DNA from: Hemileia vastatrix
Taxonomy: Eukaryota; Basidiomycota; Pucciniomycetes; Pucciniales; Zaghouaniaceae
Assembly: GCA_030280995.1 (NCBI GenBank)
Contig: JASXTE010000002.1
Location: 5,639,683-5,703,682, forward strand
Direction: 5' to 3'
DNA length: 64,000 bases
Part shown: piece by piece, positions 34,201 to 45,270 of the stretch
Layout: the number at the start of each line of letters is the position of its first letter
Numbering within the stretch: the stretch's first letter is position 1
Made by a program: the position numbers and the translations under genes
Notes under the pieces: generated by a model
Databases searched by the model: none
What the model was told of the DNA's origin: nothing
Seen by the model: only the letters and a program-made list of their open reading frames with translations

Positions 34201-34467
34201 TCAAAAAAATCCATTCCAAGTGATTGAGTGAAGATTGTATACAGGATCATGAACAAGATTTTGCCCCCTTTGGTTGATGTAACACTTTTTGGAAAGAATA
34301 AACATATAAGCTAAAGTGTTTTCCAAATTAGAGTCAAAATCAGAGTCAGAAATTAAAGATAAAGAAATAAAATTCATAGTTGATTCAAATTTCTGCCTAT
34401 TAGAGAGGTGCTTCATTGTTGTTGGTTGAAGGTTTAGGTGATGAGAGAAGCAGAAATCTACCACCAA
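34201..34467 (-). pseudogene. Harbinger transposase N-terminal fragment, copy 2
   Basis: Reads MVVDFCFSHHLNLQPTTMKH, then NRQKFESTMNFISLSLISDS and LENTLAYMFILSKKCYI, aligning with the start of the transposase at 39727 (MVVNSNFPHHLTLPPATMKH). It is cut at about 34201, where the element's A-rich spacer joins. Its upstream side is interrupted just 11 bp away by the solo LTR at 34479. Confidence 0.8.
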
Positions 34468-34478
34468 ATGAGCAGGGG

Positions 34479-35656
34479 TGTCAGTGTATGCTAGTAAGTA
34501 AGTATGATTTAATAGAAAATATTAATGGTCCAACTTGTTATTGTTAAACTATTTAGTAATAAAAAAACCTCAGGGGAAGACTAATAAAATAGTTATTCTC
34601 AAAATTAACTCACAATATTTGGATTGGTGTGGGCTAGTGGTGGAAAATAGGTTAATAAAATATAGTTATATCTAATATAATGACAATATCAATTTATAAA
34701 TGCTTTAAACTATTTTAATATATGATAATAATTGTTTTATAATGTTTATTTGAGTTTTAGTAAGTAAGTGATGTCCAATAACCCATCAAATCCTCCCTTA
34801 TTTATACCAAAATCCACTGGAGTGCACAGAACTTCAATCCAGATGATGTCACTGCTATCCCCAACTATTACAGCACTGTGAGGGCTCATAACCTCCCCAT
34901 GACTTCTACTTCAAGCAGTTTCAACACCCAGACCTCCATTAAGGACCCTCCATCATAATTAATGATATCATACACCCATACCATAAATAGAGAAAACAGA
35001 TAAAAGCAGATACCATAAAGAAACAGGTAAAATAACTCATCCAAAGAGAATAAAATGAAACCCAAAACATATAAAGGAACCAAATCAAATTTAAAAGCCT
35101 CCAATGAAATCCCCAAGCATCCATATCAACCCAGTAATCATATCCCAACCTATAAATCTGTGAAAATCCATTAAAAGAAGCTGATTAAGTTGTCCAAACT
35201 GGATATTTGTGCCTTAAAAAGGTGTGTATGCTTGTGTAGGTGTTGTGAGTCCATTAAATACATCTATATGACCTAAAATAAGCAGAAAAATAATTTTTAT
35301 AGGCTATGTAGATGTTTAAACCCACTTATAGACCTATATATACATAATATAACCACATATTTCACTGAATATGAGGTTTATGCATACATATAAGCTTATG
35401 TATGTCTATAATTAATTCATATCACTTAAGATAAGTATATTATGACTCCATTAAAATCTTAATAAGTATTATAGGGCTATGGATTAGCTATTTAAACTAC
35501 TATAAGTCTTATAATAGTGTAATAATTATATATATAGGCATAATAACCATATATATATGTATTATAACCTTAATTTTAAGTTATAAGCTTAATACAATTA
35601 AGTTTATCTTATTTTAATATAAGAAATACTCAGTCCTTGGGATACCTAGGTTGAAA
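34479..35656. mobile_element. solo LTR family T, copy A (1178 bp)
   Basis: Starts TGTCAGTGTATGCTAG and ends near CCTAGGTTGAAA, collinear over its whole length with 52977-54144. Flanks AGGGG (34474-34478) and AGTGG (35657-35661), one mismatch. The uninterrupted host sequence in Harbinger copy 3 (about 39735-39770) shows the empty site. No internal coding region between two LTRs, so it is a solo LTR. Confidence 0.75.
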
Positions 35657-36474
35657 AGTGGTTTCTGTAAATAGAAAAAAAACTTAAGTTTTTGCCACCA
35701 AAATTAAGTGGCGTAGAGTGAAGAGTGACATAAGGATGCTATCTGCAATTATATGTCATGCAACTTTGTTAAAAATCAATCATGGATGTGATGAGTTTGG
35801 GATCAGGAATTAGGAGTGGAATTTGGTGTATAAAGGTGGAATAATGCATCATTGTGCATTCCTTATCCTCTATTCCTTATTCTAGTGGATAAGAATCTTT
35901 TGAAGTTGATAATTTCTGATATGGGAAAAAAAATCCTGCTTCCTAATTGTGGATCCCTTAATGTTGATACTCCCTTATAGGGGGTATCAATGTTCAGGGA
36001 TCTGCAATTAAATTAATTGCGGATAAAAATCCTTATACCCCAATTATCTTCCACAATTATTTTTGCTAATAATTGGGTTATTAGACACTTTACGTGTCAA
36101 TGTTCACCTCTTATCCGACATTTTTTTACTCAATTTTTCATAACCACATCTTGGACAACCTTCTGTTATAACCACATCTTGACCTACTTTCTGCCATAAC
36201 CACATCTTGGACTACTCCCTGGATATGCCTTCTACCTTGCTGCGCACTTCCATTCTCATCCCATCCTGTTCATTCTATCTGCTCAGAATTTCTCCCCATT
36301 TCATCTATTTGATTCTGCTCCTTTTCATCTTGCTATCTCATCTGCTTGTTTCTGCTCCTTTTCATCTTCATTTATAATAACATGCCTTGTCATCCTAGAT
36401 CTTCTCAAAGGCAGCCATCACCCAGTTTTTCTTCAATTCCCACTACTTCCTCTTTCCCCCCCTCAGCCAAGAAA

Positions 36475-36506
36475 TTAACGAACAATCGTTAATGATCGTT
36501 CATTAA
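36475..36506. repeat. near-perfect 32-bp palindrome
   Basis: TTAACGAACAATCGTTAATG followed by ATCGTTCATTAA, which reads almost the same on both strands. It lies at the border between the conserved Harbinger left arm and the G-rich minisatellite. Could be an ordinary hairpin or a trace of another small insertion. Confidence 0.6.
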
Positions 36507-36514
36507 GAAAAAAG

Positions 36515-36588
36515 GGGGGTAGAGGAGGAGGTAAGGGAGTGGGTGGGGGGTAAAGCGAGTGGAAGGGGGGAAGGGGGGTTTGAGGCGG
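36515..36588 (+). repeat. G-rich minisatellite, left part
   Basis: Runs of G4-G6 ('ggggaaggggggtttgaggcgg'-type). The right part continues at 37692 after the solo LTR, with the same words, so the LTR inserted within the array. Confidence 0.7.
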
Positions 36589-37691
36589 TGTGGTAGCCTA
36601 AAGTTTAGTATGGCACCTAAGTACGTAAATGGAGTTATTACGGCGTGCAAGATTGGTGTTATTATTTTTTTATATATAAAAGGGTTTTATTTAATTTATT
36701 TGAGTTTTAAATATGAAGAAATTGGTCACAAGCGAATGCCTACACAAAAACAATTTATTTTACGAAGAAAACTTATTTTTACGGTCTGAAAAATTTATAA
36801 GTATCAAGTCGAGTCACTCAAGAACCTTGGGAAATTTTCCCAGAATTTTTACTATTTTTCTTATATTTTTAAATGAATTTTAAAGTTTTATAGAAATATT
36901 TACATTTTCAGAAATTACTTAACTTCGATGAATTTTCACGGGGTAATTAGAGCTGCGCAGACTACGAAAATTAGTTTGGTATGTAAAGGGGAAGTAGCTC
37001 TATTATGTGTAATTTTTCTACATTTTTTATTATAGTTTTAAGGTTCTAATTGAGTCCGGAAGTCCGGACGGGCTCCGTACGGACTCCGTACGGGCTCCGG
37101 ATTGACTCTGGAAGAGCTCTGGAGGAGAAAACTTAGGCACGTGACTAGGAATACTTAAGCGCTTCTCAAACTCGAAATTGAGAAGGGGGATACATCATAC
37201 AGCTTAATCATTAACCATCACGGTCTCATTTTTTTATTACTCAACAAATTAAATAAATTGTAATACCCTTATAACTTTATATTTTATATATAACATTTTA
37301 GAAATACTACTCAACAATTTAAATCACACTTCATACAGGGTATCTTTAGAAAGGTCTTCATCGCTGGGACTTGATTATTTCTGTCTCATAAAAACTCAAA
37401 TTATTATAAAAACATAAAAGTCAATCTTTTCAGATCTTTCACTGGTACACCTTAATTGTTGTTATCAGTATTTCTTTTATCAACAGCCACTTTCTTTTAA
37501 TCTCAATAAGCGTTAATTATTTTAGAGTTTCATTATTTTATCAATCAGATCTAAGTAGACTGGTTAGCTTAGTGATTTAGAATTCCCATTTTGTTATTTT
37601 TAATTGGAAGGACGGGGTTTTCCACTAAATCCACATATCTCCTCCGGATTCTGCTTACAGCAAGGCGACTGTAAGAGTTTACCTTACCATA
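36589..37691 (+). mobile_element. gypsy solo LTR (1103 bp), CpG-rich
   Basis: Starts TGTGGTAGCC; ends ...TTACCTTACCATA. Homologous to the gypsy-2 LTRs from 'ctcaagaaccttgggaaattttcc' through 'gagctgcgcagactacgaaaa', 'tccggaagtccggacggg' and the terminal 'ctgcttacagcaaggc'. Flanked by GCGG on both sides (36585-36588 and 37692-37695). Unlike the gypsy-2 LTRs it retains many CpGs (ccgtacggactccgtacggg), so it is probably a younger or less methylated insertion. Confidence 0.85.
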
Positions 37692-37935
37692 GCGGCTGAA
37701 GGGAGGGGAAGGGGGGTTTGAGGTGGCTAAAGAGAGGGGAAGGGGGGTTGAGGGACATAAAGAGAGGGGAAGGGGGGAGTCTTGAAGCACCTAAAAATAG
37801 GGGAAGGGGGGTGATGAGGGACCTAAAGAGGGGGGAAAGGGGGATTTGGGGCAGCTAAAAAGGGGGTAAAAAGGGGTTATTGAGACAGGTAAAGAGAAGG
37901 AAAAAGGGGGGCCTTGAGGATGATAAAGAGAGGTG
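37692..37935 (+). repeat. G-rich minisatellite, right part
   Basis: About seven imperfect units of 32-36 bp with the theme 'ctaaagagaggggaaggggggnttgagg'. Each unit carries at least two runs of four or more G, giving G-quadruplex potential on the plus strand. Followed by an A-rich spacer (37935-38100). Confidence 0.8.
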
Positions 37936-38413
37936 AAGGAGAGAAAAAAAAAACAAAAAAAGAGAAAAAAGAGAAAAAAACAAAAAAAATTAGTTTACCC
38001 TAGAACAAAAATAAATGAAGCACTTACAAAAAAAACAAAAAAAACAAAAAAAAAACAAAAAAAAAAATCATGATTAGCAAATAAAAAACCAAGAAAAAAG
38101 AAGAAAAATGACCTACCTGGTGGTTGAGTTGAGAAAATAAATGCAACCAAACAAAACTGAGGGATGTTTGAGGAGAGAATGAAAAGGATATGAGTGATGA
38201 ATGAAAAAAAAATCACTGACAAAATATGCGATATAAGAAAATATGTGATTTCATGTTGAGGTGGTGAAAGAAAACTAATGAGCCATCCAAAAAAAAGATA
38301 TTCACCGTAAATTCAAAAAAAAAAAGAATATGCAACAAACGAAAATACAAAACCAAGTGAATAAAGTACACAAAGAGGACATTTGGAAAGTATGAAAACA
38401 TAAAAATTAAAAA

Positions 38414-39727
38414 TTAAAAGGGTGGTGAAGAGAAATTTTGAAGAGTAATTGCCATTATAATGGGGCGTATGCCGGTTGATTGAATGATTTGTGAATCAAG
38501 GGAGGGGAGTGCCGGTGGTGGCTCAGGATCCTCTTCTTCATAAAAATCATTCCACTCATCCTTTAAATCAGCTAGAATATTGTGGAGTATTACGCAAGTC
38601 AAGATCCAATGATTTGCAGTTTTGATCTCCAATTTTTTTTGAAATTGGATTCTGAGCTCCCAAAGACTAGAAAATCGTCCCTTTAAAATACCTATAGCAT
38701 GTTCAATTTGTACTCTTGATTGTGCAAGGTGATAATTAAAGGCAGTTTTGAGGTCATTTTCTTAAGTTGCACGACGGAAAGCAGGTATAATGTACTTTCC
38801 ACTTGCATATGCTGAGTCTGCAAGGAGGTACTGAGATTCGTCAAAGTATGATTCAGGGGATTGAGAAATCCTCATTCTTTGGAAGACGGAAGAGTCATGA
38901 CATGATCCAGGGCAGCCACTGTGAAAAGCAATAAATTTTTTATTGACATTGCATACAAGTTAAACGGAAATAGAGTATCTAGAAAGAAGATAAAAAGTTA
39001 GATTGTGAAAGATGAGAACTTGGAGAAGATGTTGAAGAAACCTTTTTTTGCGATCAAAATAATGGTTGCCATCATGAGCTGGCTTTTTACTCAAAGGGAT
39101 GGTTTTGCCATCAACAAAACCTATACAACCAGGGAAACCTTCAGCTTGCATTACTTGAGAGGATTCAAGTCGCTGTTCTGGAGTTGGCCAAGCAAGAGTT
39201 TGAGACTTGAGGGAAAGGATAGAAATCATAAAGCGCTTGGTGTATAATATCATGGTACCATATCCTATGTTAAAGAGATTATCCAAACGTCTTACAGTAG
39301 CACCATTTCCATTTGAGCCAAAGCGACATAGAGCAACAGCAAGTTGGATGGCAGGATTACGCTGTTTGTTATGAGAATTGTTATGGAAGATAGGATGTTC
39401 AGAAATGAGTTGATAAAGTTTGAAGAAAGAATCGGGAGAAGTTCTAAAAAGTTGCGTGAAGTTTAAATGAGGAATGTTGAGAATGGAGGCCAGATCATAT
39501 CGGGGATCATGATAAAGATTTGGCCCCCTGGTGATGATGTAACGCTTTTTGGAAATAAAACACATATAAGCTAAAGCATCTTCCAAATCAGAGTCAGATT
39601 TATAGTAAAGAAATAAAAGAAAAGTAATAGCATTCATTGTTGAGTGAAGTAGCTTCCTAGTAGAGAGGTGTTTCATTGTTGCCGGTGGAAGGGTTAAGTG
39701 ATGAGGGAAGTTGGAATTCACCACCAA
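38414..39727 (-). pseudogene. Harbinger DDE transposase, copy 3
   Basis: Transposase that cuts and joins the element ends. From ATG 39727 the frame is open for 255 codons with HPIFHNNSHNKQRNPAIQLA, GSNGNGATVRRLDNLFNIGY and GFPGCIGFVDGKTIPL (first Asp). After DRKKR there is a likely 63-nt intron, GT at 39041 to AG at 38979. The next exon reads YSISV-stop-LVCNVNKKFIAFHSG, QYLLADSAYASGKYIIPAFR (second Asp), YHLAQSRVQIEHAIGILKGR (catalytic Glu) and ILTCVILHNILADLKDEWND before ending at 38414. The DDE triad is intact; two stops (TAA after YSISV, TAA after FRRAT) would inactivate it. Its N-terminus faces the right TIR, about 330 bp away. Confidence 0.88.
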
Positions 39728-40136
39728 ATGTGCAGTTGGGGTGTGTAGATAGAAAAAAAACTTAAGTGTTCACCACCAAAATTAAGTAGCATAGAGTGAG
39801 GAAAGACTTAAGGATGGCATCAGCAATTATGAGTCATGTGACTTTCTTGCAAATCCATCATGGATGTGATGAGTTTGGGATCAGGAATTAGGAATGGAAA
39901 TTGGGGTATAAGAGGCGGGATAATGCATTATTGTGGATTCCTTATCCACTAGCCCCGGGGCTAGTGGATAAGAATCTTCCGCAATTAAAAAATGTCTGAT
40001 CCTGGAAAAAAATTCCTGATACCTAATTGCAGATCCCTGAACATTGATACCCCCTAATATAGAGATAAGTTTAAATTTTAATAAGATAAAATTTTCATAT
40101 TTAATATTATTCAATAAAATTAAAGAGTAACATACA

Positions 40137-40588
40137 CAGGGGGGAAAAATTCTGAACTATATGTCTAGTTCAGTTTTGTGACCCTGTTCCATTCCTAGCT
40201 ACATTTTTGTTACAAAACATTGAATGAATATTTTTGAGCCCACCTTACTTTTTTGTCTTTAGAAGAGGATTAAGGTGGTGTGGTTCAGGGAGGCTGGTAA
40301 GAGAAGAGAAGAGGAACTGAAAGAGGTGTAGTGAGAGGTTAAAAAGTGGAAAAAGTGGGTCAAGAGAATGAGTGAGTGGTGAAAAAATAATGAAACACTA
40401 AAGAATAAAGTAATATAATTAGTAGATAAATCCATGAAGATGAGAAGACATGAGCCAAGGAGATACCAATGTCAAAAAGCAAAAAATAAGATAGGTTCAA
40501 GCAGAGTAACTCCACAAATCAGCTCCATAATCATATCCTGCAAACAAAAACTGAAATAGACATCTATTTAAGGGATTTTTTGCCCTAT
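40137..40588. repeat. MITE family C, copy B (about 450 bp)
   Basis: Homologous to 5858-6309: opens CAGGGGGGAAAA, closes TTTTTTGCCCTATG, with the internal inverted block GTCTAGTTCAGTTTT and AAACTGAAATAGACATCTA. Same length and internal order as copy A. It starts 80 bp beyond the right end of Harbinger copy 3. Confidence 0.7.
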
Positions 40589-41333
40589 GATAAATATTGA
40601 GAAAAGACTCTTGCACAGCTATATCAGATAACAGCCAGCCAGAAGTTATTCTTAATAATGAAAACTATTCAATGAAATTGAGGAATAATAATAAATTATG
40701 GGCATCTTTGACAATTTTGGACTTATGATACCCTCTGCTCAAAAAGTAGAGCACAAAATATTTTTGTTGTTGCTTTACCACATCATTCCATTGTCCACAG
40801 TATATGTCATGAATGAAGATTAATAATTGAAATTAAAAAGTATTTTCTTTAAATGATATTCATATGCAATATTCATTTGATATTGAATGGCAAATTGTTC
40901 TATCCCAGTTGGCAATCTCATTTTGCATTCAATTTGAAAAACAAGAATAGATTACTACAAATGAAGATTCAAAAAAATTCTGCAAATTAAATTTGAGGCA
41001 CTTGGACATGATAAAATGTAAATATCTCTTATATTTTTTTCCTCAAAATCTTTTAGCTGAGAATAAAAATTATATCAACAATAAATTAATAAAATACTGA
41101 AGATATTCAATTTTTACATAGATTCAATCATATGTGAATTTATATAGATAGTTCTAATAACTGAAATTCATTTTTCAACTCAATTAATGGTTTCTTACTA
41201 ATGATATGATTTTTTTAAATGTTTTTTCAATGAATATTCTTTAATTATATCATAAAAAGTAAAGCTATTTTAAAAAAGCTGAAAATTTTCATTCTTATTA
41301 TCCCTTGTCAAAATAATAAGTTAACTTTCTATT
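40589..41333. other. no recognisable gene; AT-rich
   Basis: AT-rich sequence with no ORF of note, paired ends or motif. Confidence 0.5.
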
Positions 41334-41559
41334 AGGTGTTTTCAACTCTGGAGAATATGCACTTAACATAAATGCATATTTCAGACCAAATAAGCACATA
41401 AATTTTTCAAACATGTCACTCATTTCAAAAATGGGTGTGATTTATAACCTCAAATCAGCACTTTTTGAATTTTTTTTTCATTTCACTATCACATGTTGGC
41501 TAAACCATCCCTTCCTGAATCACCTCATCCCTTTTAAATATAACACACAGAATCTCCCT

Positions 41560-42750
41560 TTTTAAAAGTGCTCATAATATTTGAGTTTTTCTTAATTAAA
41601 ATTTTATCATTCTCATCATATTAATTTCATCCCATTTTCATTTCTTGAAACATCTCCTTTCTCAGCTGAAAAACCCATTCTTCCCTACATCTTGTGGTTA
41701 CTGAGATGATGACCATAAAATTTGAGCCTAATTTTTTTCACTATTTTACTTTTCTATATTTCAATTTTATTGATAAAGATTTATGGCACTACTTTATTCA
41801 TTTCAATTTCTTCATATTCAATTTCCCCCAATTCCAACTTCACTTTTTCTCAATCTATTTTTTCCTACCCTTTCATCAAGATAAGTGTTGTGTCATTTTT
41901 ATTTTTCATGCCAGTCTTATATAACTTTATTTTTGTCAATTATAAATAATCTTATCTATATAAGATGCTCATCTGGATGATGACTTAATTATTTAACCCC
42001 TCTTCCTGTCATTTTTACTATCTCTTTGCATTTTCTGTGAAAATTGGGGAAAAAAACTTGGAATAAGGGTAATGTTTATTCAAATCTCATATTATAAAGA
42101 CAGATGACTCTCTTGTTAAGACCTAAGAAGTAATACTACTACTAGTGCTTAAACTAGCCTGGGACAGGACTGACTATGCTACTAAGCAGTGGGACTAACT
42201 AGACTGACTATGTTGGGATTACCAACAGCGATATGGGACTGACCATGCTGATACAGTAGTGAGTCTAAGAAGTAACTGAATTGCTATTTAACTGTTCCAG
42301 TAAGGAGCTCTCCACAGCATTTCCCCATATAACCCCCTTATGCAACATCCCATCTGCCGCCTCTCACAATGCATAGTGCCCTTAGCACTCCTCCTCTTCA
42401 CCTCTCAACTAAATCCTAACATCTCTTGAGGCCAGGCTTTCATTTCCAAAAAGCTTTTCTTAATTTGTCTCTGTGTTTGATAAGATATTAACATTCAACA
42501 TTGAGAAATTATTTTGCACTATTTTACTTTTTATTGCCTTGATATAATAGGGCTTCTAAAAAATGATAACATAGGCTTTTAGATTTCATTCAAGTATCTG
42601 ATGATTAATTCTGGATAGTTATTATACACTTCTTCACAAAATTTCTCTACAACACTTGAATCTATCTTTAGTCAAATCCTGTCAACTAGCTCTCAATTTA
42701 TATGATTAATGAACACTACAATCTAAGAGGGAATCTTTGTAAAGGAGAAG
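41560..42750. other. no gene; interior of Harbinger copy 4
   Basis: T-rich to about 42100, then a more GC-balanced block (42120-42480) with repeated words 'gggactgac' and 'gactgactatg'. No motif. Possibly part of an inserted solo LTR, but I could not fix its ends. Confidence 0.4.
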
Positions 42751-42752
42751 CC

Positions 42753-43120
42753 TTTGGTATAAAGCCAATGGACAAATTGGTAATGCGCGACTTATTCAGT
42801 TAAATGAGCCAGTTATATTTTTGGTATAAAGCCAATGAACAAATCATTAATGTGAAACTTATTCATTTAAATGAGCCAGTTATACCTGTAAGTAGGAAGG
42901 ACTCGCTTCAGATACATTTCAATAAATATAAAGTAAGTACAGTGAGAAGAAATGACCTTTGGTATAAAGCCAATGAACAAATCAGTAATGCCCGACTTAT
43001 TCAGTCAAATGATCCAGTTATACCAAATAATCGAGATCAGAGTAACAACAATTTAGTCTATTTGAATGTATTAAAAAGGGAAGAAAATACACACCTGTAA
43101 GTAGGAAGGACTCACTTGAG
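42753..43120. repeat. 67-bp tandem repeat, three units
   Basis: Units at 42753-42819, 42820-42886 and about 42957-43024 share 'ttggtataaagccaatg', 'cgacttattcag' and 'aaatgagccagttata'. A second word, 'cctgtaagtaggaaggactc', occurs at 42884-42903 and 43093-43112, so a longer unit of about 209 bp is partly duplicated too. The open frame at 42804-43100 is repetitive because of this array (WYKANEQI twice) and is not convincing as a gene. Confidence 0.75.
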
Positions 43121-43129
43121 AGAAAAAGC

Positions 43130-44330
43130 AAAGAAAGACAACGCCTTTTGACCCAGTGAGTCTGACCAATTACAGGGGTAAAATAGGAGTGAGATTACAT
43201 GATAGTAGATGCAGGGATACTTAAATTGAGGTAAGCACGATTAAAGCACAAAATTATCTATTCTATAGTATGAGATCATCTCATTACTAATGCATGACAA
43301 TATAGTACTTCAGGAGGTGATAAAGTCTCAGGCATATGTAATCTAGCAGAAGAAGAAAAAAAAGAAGTGTAATGCATATAGAAAGAGAAAAAAAGAAACT
43401 AAAAAGAGATTACTATTCTGACAATCATATCTTGAAAAAGTTTGGCAAACATGTTTTATTTTGTGAACTTTTGTTTTGGATTTTTGTGGTGGCTCTAGAC
43501 TTTTTAGGGGTATCATTTTTGGATTATATTAAAATAAGTAAGTATTCTATTGAATTAAGCTTATTTGTTTTTTCTGTATATTATAGAATCATTTCTACTC
43601 AAAAAATTGAAAATGGATACATGAAATTCAAAACAACTTGTGTTTGGTCACTTCTCTTATATTAACTCTTTAATAGATCATGTAAGTAAGATAAGATAAG
43701 AAGGATTAATTAATTCTAAAACTTTAGGTAGACATTGAAAGTATGGGGTTTATAAGAGTATGTCTTTTTTCTCTTTTAATTTCTTATTTTAACATATGCA
43801 AGTCATTTAACCACTTCACTTACTTAAATTTTTATACTATTGAGTTGTGCTGCTGTGGTATCATGTCTACATTAACTTGTTGCATAGTTCCTTTAATTTA
43901 TTTGTGTGATTCACATTTTTTTTCTTGAAGTCTAATTACTTTAGCTTTCTTTCTTACTTTGAATGAAGCATTTATTTTTAATTTTTTAATTGAAATGGAA
44001 ATTTGGTAATCTGGAACCTTTACTAAAATGAACTACTGGTGGAGGTATTGCCATTATTTTGGCTTGATAATTTTAAAAAAAATAGAAAAAAAGCAATTTA
44101 TGTTGTTTTATACTTATAAAATTTAAAGGAATGTAAAATGATCATTAGACATGCAAAAATTTTGCACTTACATGCATGTATTTTAGATTAAAAACATGAA
44201 TCAAACAATGTACAAGATTTTAATGATACTTGTACACATTTATTTAACAAAAAACATTACCAAGTAAAATCATCACATAGAAAATTTTTAAAAATTAAGT
44301 TCAAACTGATTTGAAAGATGTTCTAGTGTG
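43130..44330. other. no recognisable gene
   Basis: Short AT-rich ORFs (43372-43665, 43743-43928) with hydrophobic stretches but no recognisable family. Nothing supports them beyond chance. Confidence 0.4.
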
Positions 44331-44339
44331 ATTGAAAGA

Positions 44340-44846
44340 ATTTTCTCCCTTATACTGGAATTTTGAGAAAAGGAAGTGTTGGATATATTGGGAGGTGAGT
44401 CAACTCCCTCATCTTTATACAACACAAACATTTATCTTTGAAGTTTTCTAGAAGTTTATGAAGTATAGCACAACACCTAATCCAGTGGACCACTTATTTC
44501 ATTTTGGACATTTTTATAAGGGATTTTTATTTCCTATAGACTTGAAAAACAGCCTTTCAAGATTCCAATCAAATGTTTTATATGCACTCTTGAATTTGAC
44601 AAAGGATTGTTGAACTTGGCATTTTTTCTGTATTCTGGAGTTAGTCCCCAAAAATCTGTAACTACAATCAGAGTTAAAGAGGATATTAAGAGCTATGAAA
44701 TTCATTTCTTGATTAAATATATCACAATATGAGAGTGAAAAAGAAATGACTCTTATATGATATAGGATTGTAATTGTTTTATGTTTTTTTGAGTTACAAA
44801 GTGTTATGCTGCTGAGTGCTACATATGAATGGGATGATGTTGACAA
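44340..44846 (-). pseudogene. Harbinger transposase, internally deleted, copy 4
   Basis: The N-terminal part (YHIRVISFSLSYCDIFNQEM, FIALNILFNSDC) aligns with copy 1 (YHIRVMPSSLSNRDK, FMALELLLDSDC). It passes directly into the C-terminal part near 44640, where another frame reads SRVHIKHLIGILKGCFSSL, the catalytic Glu block with Glu replaced by Lys, then HWIRCCAILHKLLENFKDKC. The region with both catalytic Asp residues is missing. Non-functional. Confidence 0.75.
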
Positions 44847-45085
44847 ATCAATGAAATGGGCCTCTATTGTGAAACCAGCACTTTTGGCTGAGAAAGTGCA
44901 GATTTGAGTGATATTAGTGACTTATTTCAGTTTTGAAATATATCAGTGTTGGGTCTGATGTGTTTCAGAAAACTGCACTTGGATAAATGCAAATTTTATC
45001 AAACTTAAGTGCAGCTATGTAAGTTCAAATTTTACAGAACTGAAACACCCTATTCTTTATTTTTAGTGGATACATTGCAAAAAAT

Positions 45086-45270
45086 CATGTGGCACCTGCT
45101 AGCAGGTGCCTATCCCTATATTCAGTTTTGATTTAAGAGTAAATTTAATTTGATGTTTAACAAGCTAGAGTTCTCATTTTTCAGTTTGAATTATTTGCAG
45201 AATAATTAAAGCTTAGCTGAAGATTATTTAAGTCAAAGATAGGGATTGGCACCTGCTATCAGGTGCCCAT
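45086..45270. repeat. small MITE with palindromic ends (about 185 bp)
   Basis: The left end contains the perfect 20-bp palindrome GGCACCTGCTAGCAGGTGCC (45091-45110); the right end has GGCACCTGCTATCAGGTGCC (45248-45267), one base from perfect. The inner flanks are inverted too (TATCCCTAT and ATAGGGATT), and the outer flanks CATG and CATG. The core TGCTAGCA is shared with the palindrome in the CACTA-type MITE ends. No coding potential. Confidence 0.75.

Larger units (their letters stand above)
28121..35975. mobile_element. PIF/Harbinger-like element, copy 2 (heavily interrupted)
   Basis: Left end AGGGGGTATCA at 28121 followed by 'gtggatctgcaattaatttaattgc', right end ...GATACTCCCT at 35975, homologous to the ends of copy 3. 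The first 400 bp are collinear with 35979-36475. Contents: MITE d, a TTC microsatellite, a coiled-coil ORF relic, a TET C-terminal fragment, MITE e, satellite units, a transposase N-terminal fragment (34201-34467) and a solo LTR (34479-35656). Flanks are AAT on the left (28118-28120) and TAT on the right (35976-35978). It might be one element or a chain of partial ones; the ends are secure, the interior is less so. Confidence 0.65.
35979..40055. mobile_element. PIF/Harbinger-like element, copy 3
   Basis: Terminal inverted repeats of about 31 bp, AGGGGGTATCAATGTTCAGG at the left and its complement CCTGAACATTGATACCCCCT at the right (ending 40055). Left flank TAT, right flank AAT. It contains the best preserved transposase of the family (minus strand, next to the right end) and a gypsy solo LTR at 36589-37691 set in a G-rich minisatellite. 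Directly follows copy 2 in the same orientation with only TAT between them. Confidence 0.88.
41334..45051. mobile_element. PIF/Harbinger-like element, copy 4 (deletion derivative)
   Basis: Left end AGGTGTTTTCAACTCTGG, right end TTACAGAACTGAAACACCCT, decayed versions of the copy 1 ends. Flanked by ATT on both sides (41331-41333 and 45052-45054). The left 200 bp are the reverse complement of the right end of copy 1 (including 'cctcaaatcagcact'). A transposase relic with its catalytic centre deleted lies next to the right end. The middle (42100-43330) has no similarity to the other copies and may be a further insertion. Confidence 0.75.

Noticed and set aside
36559..36789. 76-codon plus ORF at the start of the solo LTR
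   Set aside because: Spans the minisatellite and LTR border, with no counterpart in the other LTR copies.
37995..38222. Phe-rich minus ORF resembling a membrane protein
   Set aside because: Product of A-tracts on the plus strand in the element spacer.
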